Below are positions 54,363-63,998 of a stretch of 64,000 nt of DNA, in pieces. Source of the stretch: Agrobacterium fabrum str. C58 (GTDB lineage: Bacteria; Pseudomonadota; Alphaproteobacteria; Rhizobiales; Rhizobiaceae); NCBI RefSeq assembly GCF_000092025.1, contig NC_003062.2:804001-868000 (forward strand). The letters run 5' to 3'. The notes below the pieces were generated by a model. It was not told where the DNA came from. It saw nothing but the letters and a program-made list of their open reading frames with translations, and did not search any database. Positions within the stretch are counted from its first letter, which is position 1; every line of letters starts with the position of its first letter. Both the position numbers and the translations under genes were made by a program.

Positions 54363-55925
54363 CTAGCGCTTAAGGCTTCCCAAAATCCCGCGCACGATGG
54401 CGCGTCCGACCGAAGTCGCAACCGAGCGGGCAGCGCTTTTCATTGCTGCCTCGATCACCGTTTCGCGCTGATAACCGCTCGTCTTGCGAGCGCCGGTGGT
54501 CGAGGCCTGTTTGGGCTCCTCATCACCGAAGCCGGGCAGGCGCCAGCGCCCCGAGGCGTTGTCGGACTGGTTGGCGGCATTTTCTTCCTCGGCGCGTTTG
54601 GCGGCTTCTGCTTCCGCCGCCTTCTGGGCGCGGGCGTTAAGGATTTCAAAGGCCGATTCCCGGTCGATATCCTTGTCATACTGGCCGGAGACGGGGCTGA
54701 GATCGATCAGCGACTTGCGCTCCGAATCAGTCAACGGCCCGACGCGGCCGGAGGGCGGGCGCACGAGCGTGCGCTCGACGATGGAAGGCGCACCCTTGTC
54801 ATGCAGGGTGGAGATCAGCGCTTCACCCGTGCCGAGCGTGGTGATGGTATCGGCCGTGCTGAAAGCGGGGTTCTGGCGGAATGTATCGGCGGCGGTGCGC
54901 ACTGCCTTCTGTTCGCGCGGCGTATAGGCGCGCAGCGCATGCTGCACGCGGTTGCCGAGCTGGGCAAGAACGGTTTCCGGCACGTCGAGCGGGTTCTGCG
55001 TGACGAAATAGACGCCAACGCCCTTGGAGCGGATAAGACGCACGACCTGTTCCACGCGTTCCACCAGCACCCGCGGGGCATCGTTGAACAGCAGATGCGC
55101 TTCATCGAAGAAGAACACCAGGCGCGGTTTTTCCGGGTCACCCACTTCAGGCAGTTCCTCGAACAGTTCCGACAGCATCCAGAGCAGGAAGGTGGCGTAA
55201 AGGCGCGGGTTCATCATCAGCTTGTCGGCGGCGAGAACCGAAACCGTGCCGCGCCCATCCGCGCCGACGCGCATGATGTCGGCGATCTTCAGCGCCGGTT
55301 CGCCGAAGAAGTTGGCCGCGCCCTGCTGTTCGAGAACGAGTAGCCCACGCTGCAGCGAACCGACCGAGGCCTTGGAAATCAGGCCGAACTGGTTGGAAAG
55401 CGCCGTTGCGTTTTCGCCCATATAGTTCAAGAGCGATTGCAGGTCTTTCAGATCGAGCAGCGGCAACCCACCCTGATCGGCGATCTTGAAGGCGATGTTG
55501 AGCACGCCTTCCTGCGCTTCCGAGGCGTCCATCAGCCGGGCGAGCAAAAGCGGTCCCATTTCGGCGATAGTGGCGCGCACGCGATGGCCTTTTTCACCGT
55601 AGAGATCCCAGAAGATCACGGGCGATTTGCTATAGGAAAAATCGGTGAAACCGATCTGTTCGGCGCGTTTCTGCACCCAGTCTTTTGCTTCGCCTTCCAG
55701 TGCGATACCGGAAAGGTCACCCTTGATATCGGCGCAGAAGACCGGCACGCCTGCCTTGGAAAAACCTTCGGCGAGCACCTGCAGGGTCACGGTCTTACCC
55801 GTTCCCGTCGCGCCGGTGATGAGGCCGTGGCGGTTGCCGAATTTCAGTTCCAGATATTCGCCCTTGTTCAGGCTGTCGTCCGGATTGCGGCTGGTGCCGA
55901 TATAGAGCTGTCCGTCCTGCAACAT
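54363..55925 (-). CDS. HerA/FtsK-like ATPase, DUF853 (YjgR family)
   Basis: 520 residues. [20 protein letters not shown] is the Walker A site and [20 protein letters not shown]alker [21 protein letters not shown] and [13 protein letters not shown] are DUF853 signatures. These hexameric ATPases resemble DNA pumps; cellular role is not settled. The C-terminus (about 440-520) is a low-complexity Ala/Glu-rich then basic tail ending in RGILGSLKR. Start ATG 55925 with an AGGAGAAAATGGTC-type site. Confidence 0.87.
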   Translation of the reverse strand: MLQDGQLYIGTSRNPDDSLNKGEYLELKFGNRHGLITGATGTGKTVTLQVLAEGFSKAGVPVFCADIKGDLSGIALEGEAKDWVQKRAEQIGFTDFSYSKSPVIFWDLYGEKGHRVRATIAEMGPLLLARLMDASEAQEGVLNIAFKIADQGGLPLLDLKDLQSLLNYMGENATALSNQFGLISKASVGSLQRGLLVLEQQGAANFFGEPALKIADIMRVGADGRGTVSVLAADKLMMNPRLYATFLLWMLSELFEELPEVGDPEKPRLVFFFDEAHLLFNDAPRVLVERVEQVVRLIRSKGVGVYFVTQNPLDVPETVLAQLGNRVQHALRAYTPREQKAVRTAADTFRQNPAFSTADTITTLGTGEALISTLHDKGAPSIVERTLVRPPSGRVGPLTDSERKSLIDLSPVSGQYDKDIDRESAFEILNARAQKAAEAEAAKRAEEENAANQSDNASGRWRLPGFGDEEPKQASTTGARKTSGYQRETVIEAAMKSAARSVATSVGRAIVRGILGSLKR

Positions 55926-56185
55926 CGACCATTTTCTCCTGCGGCTGATGCACGACCCTTAAAAATCAACGCGGATTTTGTAAAAAGTCATGTCCGAATG
56001 AATGCGTAACTGGCATGCTTTGGCCGTTCCTCGCGAAAGCGGCCTTTTCATAGTCTGGTTGTGATGATCTTATAAGGGCAGTTTCAAGGCGCAACAACTG
56101 CTTGATGGCGATGAAGAAAAACCGCTTGATGAAAGTTGCCGCACCATTCATGGCCGCTTGAATGCGGCACTGGATTGTTTTACGT
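55926..56185. other. Intergenic region between the HerA-like gene and the Gly-rich protein gene
   Basis: It should contain the promoters of both divergent genes. No ORF, repeat or terminator stands out. Base composition is average. Confidence 0.35.
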
Positions 56186-56199
56186 TGACGTTAACGTCA
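56186..56199. promoter_or_regulatory. Palindrome TGACGTTAACGTCA
   Basis: A perfect 14-base palindrome 41 bases upstream of the gene at 56240, preceded by TTTTACGT. The GTTGACGTTAACGTC layout resembles operators of MerR-type LiuR/SoxR-like regulators, but the family is a guess. It also contains a -35-like TTGACG. Confidence 0.5.
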
Positions 56200-56239
56200 G
56201 TTATTCGATGTTGGCGTCGTTTTTCAACAGGAGGCAAGA

Positions 56240-56635
56240 ATGAACGAAGTCGTGGATCAGATCGCCGCAAAGGCGGGGATCGACCCTGAACTGGCTGAAA
56301 AGGCCATTGGCATGATTCTCGGTTTTCTCCAGCGCGAGGCGGAAGACGGCCCGATCGCCCGGATGATCGAAGCCATTCCCGGCGCCAGCGATCTGGTTGC
56401 CCAGTATAATGGCGAAGGCACCGGTGGCGGCGGCGGTCTGCTTGGCGGACTGATGAGCGCGCTCGGCGGCGGCGGCATCATGGGCCTCGGCCAGCAGCTG
56501 ATGAGCCAAGGCCTCGGCATGAGCGAGATTTCCACGCTCGCCAAGGAAACCATCGCCGTTGCCCGCCAGCATGCGGGTGATGAGACCGTCGATCAGGTGA
56601 TCGCCTCGGTGCCGGGCCTCAGCCAGTTCGCTTGA
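56240..56635 (+). CDS. Glycine-rich helical protein of unknown function
   Basis: 131 residues from MNEVVDQIAAKAGIDPELAE (GGAGG upstream). Two helical halves, AIGMILGFLQREAEDGPIAR and LAKETIAVARQHAGDETVDQ, flank a Gly-rich hinge (about 63-90, GTGGGGGLLGGLMSALGGGG). This layout resembles DUF2267/DUF2780-type small proteins, but I cannot fix the family. A single gene downstream of a palindromic operator; convergent with the HxlR gene, 7 bases apart. Confidence 0.6.
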   Translation: MNEVVDQIAAKAGIDPELAEKAIGMILGFLQREAEDGPIARMIEAIPGASDLVAQYNGEGTGGGGGLLGGLMSALGGGGIMGLGQQLMSQGLGMSEISTLAKETIAVARQHAGDETVDQVIASVPGLSQFA

Positions 56636-56642
56636 GGCGAGT

Positions 56643-57074
56643 TTACTCCATCGCAGGGCGCGGCGGCTGTTCGTTGAACCGCCGCCGCGCCTCTTCTATT
56701 TCGGCATGGTGCGTCTCCGCCCAGATCCACACGCCGCAAAAGGCGCTGCCGAGTGTGCGGCCAAGGGTCGTCAGACCATAATCCACATGCGGCGGAATGA
56801 CGGGGTGCACCGTGCGGCGCACCAGCCCGTCGCTTTCCATCTGCCGCAGCGTTTTCGTCAGCATCTTCTGGCTGATATTGCCCACATGTTTGCCGATCTG
56901 CGTGAAGCGCTGCGTCCCATGCTCTTCCAGCACTTCCAGAATGAGCATCGTCCATTTGTCGGCCACCTTCGCAATGATATCCTGAACCAGCGCCTCAATC
57001 GCCGGATGGGTATCCGTGGGCGGCGGAACCTTGCGCCGGCTCTCGATGGCCGGGTCGGCGGCGTGCCGTTTCAT
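56643..57074 (-). CDS. HxlR-family regulator
   Basis: 143 residues. VQDIIAKVADKWTMLILEVL and RFTQIGKHVGNISQKMLTKT, then LRQMESDGLVRRTVHPVIPP, match the HxlR winged-helix family. Small activators or repressors often divergent to an oxidoreductase, as here; spacing to the SDR gene is 103 bases. The AAGTA/TACTT motifs at about 57094-57120 may be its site. Confidence 0.85.
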   Translation of the reverse strand: MKRHAADPAIESRRKVPPPTDTHPAIEALVQDIIAKVADKWTMLILEVLEEHGTQRFTQIGKHVGNISQKMLTKTLRQMESDGLVRRTVHPVIPPHVDYGLTTLGRTLGSAFCGVWIWAETHHAEIEEARRRFNEQPPRPAME

Positions 57075-57177
57075 CTTACACTCTCCTTTGGGTAAGTATA
57101 AATCTTTTGGGTGCCTACTTTCGATTGGAGAGTATCATAGCTAACTTCCTTTCAGCCAACAAGCAAAGGATGTTCCA

Positions 57178-57936
57178 ATGAAAATCACCGGCAATACCAT
57201 TCTCATCACCGGCGGCGGCTCCGGCATCGGTAGGGCGCTGGCGGAAGCGTTTCATCAGGCCGGCAACAGGGTCATCATTTCCGGCCGCCGTCAGGCTGTG
57301 CTCGATGAGGTAACGGCCGCCAATCCCGGCATGGCCTCAATGGTCATGGATGCCGGCGATGCCGAAGGCATCCGCGCTTTTGCCGAGGCGCTGGTAAAGG
57401 CCCATCCCACCCTCAATGCCGTCATCAACAATGCCGGCATCATGCGCCCGGAAGAAATCGCCGCCGCGCCTGACTATCTCGACACGGCGGAAGAAACCAT
57501 TGCGACCAACCTCCTTGCCCCCATCCGTCTGACGGCGGCGCTTTTGCCGCATTTCCTCAAGCAGCCGGCCGCCACGGTGCTGACGGTCTCCTCCGGCCTC
57601 GCTTTCGTGCCCATGGTGCTGACCCCCACTTACAGCGCCACCAAATCGGCCATCCATGCCTATTCGGTTGCGCTACGCGAGCAACTGAAGGAAACGTCCG
57701 TGGAGGTCATCGAAATCGTGCCGCCTTATGTGCAGACGACGCTGATGGGCGAAGGGCAGGCCAATGACGAAAGGGCCATGCCGCTTGAGGCCTTCATTTC
57801 CGAAGTGATGGATATTCTCAAGAACCGCCCGGATGAGAAGGAAGTGGTGGTGGAACGCTGCAAGCCGCTGCGTTTCGCCGCGCAGAACGGCAATTTCGAT
57901 CAGGTCTTCGCCATGATCAACCATATGCACCCGTAA
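57178..57936 (+). CDS. Short-chain dehydrogenase/reductase (SDR), HxlR-linked
   Basis: 252 residues. LITGGGSGIGRALAEAFHQA binds the cofactor, LNAVINNAGIMRPEEIAAAP and YSATKSAIHAYSVALREQLK carry the middle and catalytic motifs. DltE-like by style. The start follows CAAAGGATGTTCC. Divergent from the HxlR gene, so likely its target; the AraC gene follows 72 bases later on the same strand. Confidence 0.87.
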   Translation: MKITGNTILITGGGSGIGRALAEAFHQAGNRVIISGRRQAVLDEVTAANPGMASMVMDAGDAEGIRAFAEALVKAHPTLNAVINNAGIMRPEEIAAAPDYLDTAEETIATNLLAPIRLTAALLPHFLKQPAATVLTVSSGLAFVPMVLTPTYSATKSAIHAYSVALREQLKETSVEVIEIVPPYVQTTLMGEGQANDERAMPLEAFISEVMDILKNRPDEKEVVVERCKPLRFAAQNGNFDQVFAMINHMHP

Positions 57937-58008
57937 ACAGCGCAACGTTTGTTTTGCAAGGACATCCTGTGATAGCGTCGCGCTCTTATCCGCGGAGCGT
58001 GCGCTTTC

Positions 58009-58815
58009 ATGGGCCAAGCCCAGTTCCTGATGCCGAAGACGGTTCTGCCCGGTGTTGCCGCCGTGGTGGCGGATAGCGATCGCTCCTTTCCACGCCACAT
58101 GCATGATCAATTCGGCATCGGTCTCATCGCCCGCGGCGCGCAGAAATCGCTCTCCGGCCGCGGCATGGTGGAGGCCGGCGCCGGTCATGTCATCACCGTC
58201 AATCCGGGTGAGGTGCATGACGGCATTCCGCTCGGAGAGGGCGGCCGCGCGTGGCGGATGCTCTATCTCGATATCGAGATCGTCCGCGACGCCATCGCCG
58301 ATATCAGCGAAAAGGATCGCGGCACCTTCGAATTCGCTTATCCCGTTGATACGAGACCTCTGGCGAAGCGGTTCAACGCTGTCTTTTCCGCCGTCACTGC
58401 GAAGGAACGACCGGGCGAAACCCTTGATAGTGACGAGACCCTGCTGATGTTTCTGGCGGATGCCATGGAGACGGCGGCCAACCCGCCTGTCGTGGCGGCG
58501 CCCGACACCATTAAGCGCGCGAAAAGCAGCATCGATGATGACCCCGCCCGACCGTTCCGCCTTGCCGATCTGGCAAAGGAGGCCGGCATGAGCCAGTTCC
58601 GCTTCCTGCGGGCTTTTGCGAAGGCCACGGGCCTGACCCCGCACAGCTATCTTCTCCAGCGCCGCGTCCATCTGGCACGGCACGCGTTGGCCGACGGCAC
58701 ACGGCCCGCCGAGGCCGCCGTCATCGCCGGTTTTGTCGACCAGAGCCATCTCAACCGGTTCTTCGTGCGCCAATTCGGCGTGACGCCCGCTGTTTACCGG
58801 GCGGCACTTTCGTAA
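58009..58815 (+). CDS. AraC-family transcriptional regulator
   Basis: 268 residues. The N-terminal cupin part reads HMHDQFGIGLIARGAQKSLS and VNPGEVHDGIPLGEGG; the C-terminal double helix-turn-helix reads LADLAKEAGMSQFRFLRAFA and IAGFVDQSHLNRFFVRQFGV. The cupin and GVTPAVYR end are typical of AraC regulators that sense small amines or amino acids. The LysE exporter gene lies 344 bases downstream, so it may be the target. Confidence 0.88.
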   Translation: MGQAQFLMPKTVLPGVAAVVADSDRSFPRHMHDQFGIGLIARGAQKSLSGRGMVEAGAGHVITVNPGEVHDGIPLGEGGRAWRMLYLDIEIVRDAIADISEKDRGTFEFAYPVDTRPLAKRFNAVFSAVTAKERPGETLDSDETLLMFLADAMETAANPPVVAAPDTIKRAKSSIDDDPARPFRLADLAKEAGMSQFRFLRAFAKATGLTPHSYLLQRRVHLARHALADGTRPAEAAVIAGFVDQSHLNRFFVRQFGVTPAVYRAALS

Positions 58816-58890
58816 GGTATGTTAGCGCAAATGGGGAATGGCCTTATGCGGCGGCCTTGGTGTTCTGCGGAGCGTAGGCCGCACTCTCTT

Positions 58891-59009
58891 CCCTCATTCC
58901 TGTGCTTGTCACAGGAATCCAGCCAGCCCAAGTCCTTGGGCTGAAAGGACTAATTTCGCCGCGCAGACGCGCGTCGACTGGATTCCTGTGACAAGCACAG
59001 GAATGAGGG
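58891..59009. repeat. 120-base palindromic repeat, copy 3 (VTGIQP-type)
   Basis: Same element as at 31342 and 34486: TCATTCCTGTGCTTGTCACA at the left, AAGCACAGGAATGAGG at the right, and inner hairpin AGCCCAAGTCCTTGGGCT. The arms here are the best preserved of the copies. It fills most of the 344-base gap between the AraC and LysE genes. Confidence 0.85.
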
Positions 59010-59159
59010 GAGTGGGCTAGGCTGGAAGAGAGGGGCCGGCACCGTAGCCCGTTGCTTCGGCGATGGCCTCCGAGCACCAATGCCGCAATTTCATCCAAGA
59101 CACCCACTCCACGCATCATCATGCTCTCGTCCTCAATCCCAAGAGGACAGACCCACACC

Positions 59160-59771
59160 ATGACACCCGAATTCCTCATCACATCCTTCATCGTCGCCGC
59201 TTCTCCCGGAACTGGCGTGGTCTACACGCTGGCCGCCGGTCTTTCGCAGGGGGCAAAGGCGAGCATCATCGCGGCTTTCGGCTGCACGCTCGGCATCGTG
59301 CCGCATCTGTTGGCCGCCATCACCGGCCTTGCCGCCATTCTGCACACCAGTGCGCTGGCCTTCGGCATCGTCAAATATCTGGGGGTCGCCTATCTGCTCT
59401 ACATGGCGTGGAACACGCTGCGGGAGAATGGCGCGCTGAAGATCGATGAGACGAGGCAACCGCAAAAACCCGCCCGCGTCATCGGTGAGGCGATCCTCAT
59501 CAATCTGCTGAACCCGAAACTGTCGATCTTCTTTTTTGCCTTCCTGCCGCAGTTCATCGCGCCCGGCGAGCTATCACCGACATGGCGCATGATCGATCTC
59601 GGGCTGATCTTCATGGCCCTGACGTTTCTGGTATTTGCGCTTTACGGCTGTTTTGCCGCCTCGGTCCGGCGGCAGGTCGTGTCGCGTCCAGCGGTTCTCG
59701 CATGGTTGAGGCGCAGCTTCGCCGCCGCTTTCGTGGCGCTGGGGGCGAAGCTCGCCTTTACCGAGCGTTGA
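59160..59771 (+). CDS. LysE/RhtB-family amino-acid exporter
   Basis: 203 residues from MTPEFLITSFIVAASPGTGV. ASPGTGVVYTLAAGLSQGAK is the family signature near the start, with about five to six spans; NLLNPKLSIFFFAFLPQFIA is the conserved second loop. It exports amino acids such as homoserine, threonine or lysine. Preceded by an AraC regulator on the same strand. The longer upstream frame overlaps the repeat and is not used. Confidence 0.87.
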   Translation: MTPEFLITSFIVAASPGTGVVYTLAAGLSQGAKASIIAAFGCTLGIVPHLLAAITGLAAILHTSALAFGIVKYLGVAYLLYMAWNTLRENGALKIDETRQPQKPARVIGEAILINLLNPKLSIFFFAFLPQFIAPGELSPTWRMIDLGLIFMALTFLVFALYGCFAASVRRQVVSRPAVLAWLRRSFAAAFVALGAKLAFTER

Positions 59772-59795
59772 GACCGGACCGGATGGCCGGCCGCC

Positions 59796-60623
59796 TCAGT
59801 CGTCCCAATCGGGCGCGAGGTGGCCGGGGCTGACGATGCGGCCATTCGGCTTGGCAAGCGCATGGATCGCCTGCATTTCCTCTTCCGAGAGCGCAAAATC
59901 GAAAATGTCGAAATTCTCCTTGAGGCGGCTTTCCGTCGCCGTCTTGGAAAGCGCCACGATATCCGGCTGCTGCACGGCCCAGCGCAGGGTCACCTGTGCG
60001 GCGGTCTTGCCGTGTTTCGCGCCGATATCCTTGAGAACGGGATCGTTCGGCACCTTGCCATCGGCCATCAGATAATAGGCCGTCACCGACATGCCGTGTT
60101 TACGGGCCGCCGAAATCACCTTCGTCTGGTCGAGATAGGGGTGATATTCGATCTGGTTGGTGGCAAGCGGCGTGTCGGAAAGTTTCACCGCTTCTTCGGT
60201 CAGCGCCACGTTGAAGTTGGAAATGCCGATATTGCGGGCCTTGCCGGCCTTGCGCACCGCATTCAACGCGCCCATGCGCTCGGCAAGCGGCACGTCACTT
60301 TTCGGCCAGTGCAGAAGCAGCAGGTCGAAATAGTCGGTCTTCAGTTTCGCAAGGCTTTCATCGACGGAGGCGAGAAAATCGTCATGGCGGTAGCGGTCCA
60401 CCCAGACTTTGGTGGTGAGAAAGATATCGTGCCGGGAAATGCCCGATTGCGCGATAACCTCGCCGACGGCACCCTCGTTCTTGTAGATCTGGGCGGTATC
60501 GACATGGCGGAAACCAAGTTTCAGCGCTTCCGGCAGAATGCGCCTGACATCGTCTTCCGGAATGCGGAAGGTGCCGAAACCGAGGGCGGGAATATTCGCG
60601 CCATTCGCGCTGACGTCGTACAT
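59796..60623 (-). CDS. Aldo/keto reductase
   Basis: 275 residues from MYDVSANGANIPALGFGTFR (AGGAG upstream). The (beta/alpha)8 barrel keeps the tetrad: D and Y in HVDTAQIYKNEGAVG, K in LTTKVWVDRYRHDDF and H in DLLLLHWPK. IGISNFNVALTEEAVK and NQIEYHPYLDQTKVI are also typical. NADPH-dependent reductase of carbonyl compounds (2,5-diketo-gluconate reductase group). Divergent from the WYL regulator. Confidence 0.9.
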   Translation of the reverse strand: MYDVSANGANIPALGFGTFRIPEDDVRRILPEALKLGFRHVDTAQIYKNEGAVGEVIAQSGISRHDIFLTTKVWVDRYRHDDFLASVDESLAKLKTDYFDLLLLHWPKSDVPLAERMGALNAVRKAGKARNIGISNFNVALTEEAVKLSDTPLATNQIEYHPYLDQTKVISAARKHGMSVTAYYLMADGKVPNDPVLKDIGAKHGKTAAQVTLRWAVQQPDIVALSKTATESRLKENFDIFDFALSEEEMQAIHALAKPNGRIVSPGHLAPDWDD

Positions 60624-60881
60624 GGGTGTCTCTCCTGTTTGCTGAAAACATGGCCGGCGGAAGAGGCCGGTTAGGGGAAGCAGTCTTTCTTTAACTGGTG
60701 TCGGCGCGATCGGTTTCAACCGCAGGCAGATATCATATCGGTATATAGTTCTCATCTGGACGACGGCATGGGCTGCCCGTCCCCTCTGAGCGGTTGCACG
60801 GGATAACGGACGGCGCTACGCCTCTGAATGTCCGCAAAGCCAACGCGCAGGTCGGGCGACAGGGATGGAAGGAAATCTCGC

Positions 60882-61589
60882 GTGTCACGCTCACAACGGC
60901 TTCTCGATCTCCTGCAGATCCTCCGCTCCCACCGCATGCCGGTCAGCGGTGCGGCGCTTGCCGCCGAGACCGGCGTCAGCCTGCGCACGCTCTACCGCGA
61001 TATAGCGACGCTGCAGGCGCAGGGCGCGGATATCGAGGGTGAGGCAGGCGTGGGTTACGTGCTGCGTCCCGGTTTCCTGTTGCCGCCGCTGATGTTTTCG
61101 CAGCAGGAAATCGAGGCGCTGGTGCTGGGTTCACGCTGGGTGGCGGGCCGCGCCGATGCCGGGCTGGCCGAGGCCGCGCGTGCCGCACTCGTCAAGATCG
61201 CTGCCGTTCTGCCCGATGCACTGCGTGAGGAACTCGATAATTCCACCCTGCTTGTCGGCCCGGGGCAGGGCCTTGCCGCCATCCGTGTCGATCTGGCCGC
61301 CATTCGCGAAACCATCAGGAAAGAGAGCAAGGCGGTGATGACCTATCGTGATGAGAAGGGAGACCTGACGGAGCGGGTCATCTGGCCCTTTGCGCTCGCT
61401 TTTTTCGATCTGGTGCGCGTGGTGCTGGCATGGTGCGAAACCCGGCAGGATTTCCGCAGCTTCCGGGCTGACCGCATCGAAAGCTTCCGTCCTCTCGACA
61501 ACCGTTACCCGCGCCGCCGCCAGGCGCTGATGAAAGAATGGCGCGAGCGGGAGAAACAGCGGCGACGCAATCATGCTGACAAAAACTGA
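60882..61589 (+). CDS. YafY-type HTH/WYL-domain regulator
   Basis: 235 residues if begun at GTG 60882 (AAGGA eight bases upstream); an ATG at 60828 is in frame but not favoured. HTH_11 (LLDLLQILRSHRMPVSGAAL, TGVSLRTLYRDIATLQAQGA) and WYL parts (KAVMTYRDEKGDLTERVIWP) are clear. WYL domains bind small nucleotides or ligands. Divergent from the aldo-keto reductase, 258 bases, and likely its regulator; the VOC gene follows 48 bases later. Confidence 0.83.
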   Translation: MSRSQRLLDLLQILRSHRMPVSGAALAAETGVSLRTLYRDIATLQAQGADIEGEAGVGYVLRPGFLLPPLMFSQQEIEALVLGSRWVAGRADAGLAEAARAALVKIAAVLPDALREELDNSTLLVGPGQGLAAIRVDLAAIRETIRKESKAVMTYRDEKGDLTERVIWPFALAFFDLVRVVLAWCETRQDFRSFRADRIESFRPLDNRYPRRRQALMKEWREREKQRRRNHADKN

Positions 61590-61637
61590 CAACAGGCGGG
61601 TCTAGAAACCGTTCATCCGCAACACAGGAGAACGACC

Positions 61638-62006
61638 ATGACCCACCCCGATTTCACCATCCTCTATGTCGACAACCCGCCGGCCAGCACGCAGTTCTAC
61701 AAGGCGCTACTGGGTGTCGATCCCGTCGAATCCTCCCCGACTTTTTCCCTCTTCGTCCTTGCCAACGGCATGAAGCTCGGCCTCTGGTCACGGCACACCG
61801 TGGAGCCGAAGGCCTCCGTGACGGGCGGTGGCGGAGAGCTTGCTTTCCGTGTCGAAAACGACGCGCAGGTGGATGAGACTTTCGCCGGGTGGAAGGCAAG
61901 TGGTGTCGCCATGCTGCAGCAGCCCGCGAAAATGGAGTTCGGTTATACCTTCACGGCCGCCGACCCAGACAGCCACCGCCTCCGGGTCTATGCCTTCGCG
62001 GGTTGA
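61638..62006 (+). CDS. VOC (glyoxalase/bleomycin-resistance type) small protein
   Basis: 122 residues. FTILYVDNPPASTQFYKALL and DPVESSPTFSLFVLANGMKL, then ETFAGWKASGVAMLQQPAKM and FGYTFTAADPDSHRLRVYAF, are the paired beta-alpha-beta modules of a VOC subunit. A glutamate or histidine metal site is not complete, so it may be a binding rather than a catalytic member. Follows the WYL regulator gene by 48 bases and may be cotranscribed with it. AGGAG is present upstream. Confidence 0.8.
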   Translation: MTHPDFTILYVDNPPASTQFYKALLGVDPVESSPTFSLFVLANGMKLGLWSRHTVEPKASVTGGGGELAFRVENDAQVDETFAGWKASGVAMLQQPAKMEFGYTFTAADPDSHRLRVYAFAG

Positions 62007-62011
62007 TAACC

Positions 62012-62782
62012 CTATTTCTTCACCGCCACCACGAAAAGCCGGGGAAAACGCAGCAGCAACCGGCCGTCCGCCATGGGAGGATAGGCCGCCGCGATGCGTC
62101 GCGTATAATCGGCGAGGAAGGCTTCGCGGTTTTCCTCGCCTGCGGCGGCGAGATAGGGGCGCAGCCCCGTGCCCTTCACCCATTCGACAATGCTGTCCGC
62201 ATCCTTCATCGGGTGATTATAGACGGTGTGCCAGACATCCACCCGCGAGGATTTCGGCGAAAGCGCATTAAAATAGTCCGAGGGTGGGGGAAGAGGTTTG
62301 CGACGCAGGCCGCCACCGGAAAAAGCGTCCTTCCACGGTCCCCCGTCGGCCGTTTCATGCATCGCGATATGCGTCGGCTCCTGCAGATTGTCAGGCATCT
62401 GCACGGCGAGAACACCGCCGCTTTCCAGCTGGTCCATCAGTTGTGACAGAACGGCAAGATGGTCCGGCACCCACTGGAAAACGGCATTGGCGTAAAGCAG
62501 GTCCGCCTTCTGCGCCGGTTTCCACGTCGCAAGGTCGGCCTTGCCGAAATTGGTATTCGGTAGCCGGTCCGCCGCCTTTTCCAGCATGTCGTCGTCGCTG
62601 TCGATGCCGGTGATGACGTTGACGCCGTAACGGTCGGTCAGAAGCTCGGTGGAATTGCCCGGGCCGCAGCCGAGGTCATAACCATTCAGCACGCGCTCCA
62701 GCGGCACCTGGGCCAGAAGATCCCGCGCGGGGCGCGTCCGTTCGTCTTCGAATTTCAGATATTGTTGCGCGGACCACGCCAT
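62012..62782 (-). CDS. tam: Trans-aconitate 2-methyltransferase
   Basis: 256 residues. SAM-dependent methyltransferase that detoxifies trans-aconitate, a by-product of the TCA cycle. [20 protein letters not shown] is the SAM-binding motif I and [20 protein letters not shown] motif [22 protein letters not shown] and [20 protein letters not shown] are specific to Tam. It begins [20 protein letters not shown], also typical. Convergent with the VOC gene, six bases from its stop. Start ATG at 62782, with AGGAGG just upstream. Confidence 0.92.
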   Translation of the reverse strand: MAWSAQQYLKFEDERTRPARDLLAQVPLERVLNGYDLGCGPGNSTELLTDRYGVNVITGIDSDDDMLEKAADRLPNTNFGKADLATWKPAQKADLLYANAVFQWVPDHLAVLSQLMDQLESGGVLAVQMPDNLQEPTHIAMHETADGGPWKDAFSGGGLRRKPLPPPSDYFNALSPKSSRVDVWHTVYNHPMKDADSIVEWVKGTGLRPYLAAAGEENREAFLADYTRRIAAAYPPMADGRLLLRFPRLFVVAVKK

Positions 62783-63116
62783 GATTTCCTCCTGCGGACT
62801 GCCGTCAGATCGTCAGCATCGCATAGCCGAAACGGCCCCGCCATCATCGGATCAATGAATTATTGTGATGATTCTATTCATCAACCTTTTGTTTCGCCTC
62901 ACAAAACGTCTTTGTCAGGGCCTGCATTTGTTATTTTCCATCAAAATCAAATATGGCGGCAATTAAAACTTGACCTGTCTGGGCGAGAGGCATTCACTCC
63001 GGCCGATTTCCAGCACATGCCGGTTAAGAACGCGAAACGTTTTGCGTCCGGAAATGCATCAAGACAAAAGACGGAGCGTTTTCGCCAGGCGGAAATGTTT
63101 GACACAGGAGACCGTT
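62783..63116. other. Intergenic region between tam and the aminotransferase gene
   Basis: Contains a small inverted repeat, GATGA-N6-TCATC at about 62867-62882, near the tam start, and AT-rich sequence around 62930-62970 that may be a promoter. The open frame upstream of the aminotransferase start (from 62970) is not family-like, and I see no other gene. Confidence 0.4.
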
Positions 63117-63998
63117 ATGAGCGTCGATACCGCACCCCGATCAACCACCTGGACCTATGTTGACGGTCAATGGCTGCCCGGCAATCCGCCGCTCATCGGC
63201 CCGACCTCGCATGCCATGTGGCTGGCCTCCACGGTATTTGACGGCGCACGCTGGTTTGATGGCGTGGCACCCGATCTCGATCTGCATTGCCAGCGTGTCA
63301 ATCGCTCAGCCACCAACATGGGCATGAAGCCGACCATGACGGCGGAAGAGATCGAGACGCTTGCGCTTGAGGGTGTGAGGAAATTCGACGGCAGGATGGC
63401 GATCTACATCAAGCCGATGTATTGGGCCGAACACGGCATGCCCGGCAGCGTTGTCGCGCCGGATGCCAGCTCCACCCGTTTTGCGCTCTGCCTGTTCGAA
63501 GCGCCGATGGACGCCGGCAAGCCGCTGACGCTCACCGTCTCGCCGCTGCGTCGTCCGTCGCCGGAAACCGCGATGACCGACGCCAAGGCTGGCAGTCTTT
63601 ATCCCAATAGCGGCCGCGCCATTCTGGAAGCCCGCGCACGCGGTTTCGACAATGCCCTGATGCGCGACATGAACGGCAATGTCGCCGAATCCGCCTCGGC
63701 CAACATCTTCATGGTCAAGGACGGTGTCGTCTTCACGCCGGTGCCCAACCGCACCTTTCTTGCCGGCATCACCCGTTCGCGTGTGATCGGTCTTCTGCGT
63801 CAGGCCGGTTTCGACGTTCGGGAAGCCACGCTGTCGGTCGAGGATTTCAACGAGGCTGATGAAATCTTCTGCTCGGGCAACTATTCCAAGGTTTCGCCTG
63901 TCGTGAAGCTGGATGACCGCGAATTGCAGGCGGGCCCGGTCGCGCGCAAGGCGCTTGATCTCTATATGGATTGGGCACGTCTCGGCGCAGACGTCTGA
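63117..63998 (+). CDS. ilvE: Branched-chain amino-acid aminotransferase (class IV PLP)
   Basis: 293 residues from MSVDTAPRSTTWTYVDGQW (CAGGAG upstream). Transaminates leucine, isoleucine and valine with their keto acids. HAMWLASTVFDGARWFDGVA and AIYIKPMYWAEHGMPGSVVA open the class IV fold; the PLP lysine is in TDAKAGSLYPNSGRAILEAR, ESASANIFMVKDGVVFTPVP and LAGITRSRVIGLLRQAG follow. The stop is two bases from the window edge, so the gene is complete. The frame begins earlier with no good signal and is not extended. Confidence 0.9.
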   Translation: MSVDTAPRSTTWTYVDGQWLPGNPPLIGPTSHAMWLASTVFDGARWFDGVAPDLDLHCQRVNRSATNMGMKPTMTAEEIETLALEGVRKFDGRMAIYIKPMYWAEHGMPGSVVAPDASSTRFALCLFEAPMDAGKPLTLTVSPLRRPSPETAMTDAKAGSLYPNSGRAILEARARGFDNALMRDMNGNVAESASANIFMVKDGVVFTPVPNRTFLAGITRSRVIGLLRQAGFDVREATLSVEDFNEADEIFCSGNYSKVSPVVKLDDRELQAGPVARKALDLYMDWARLGADV

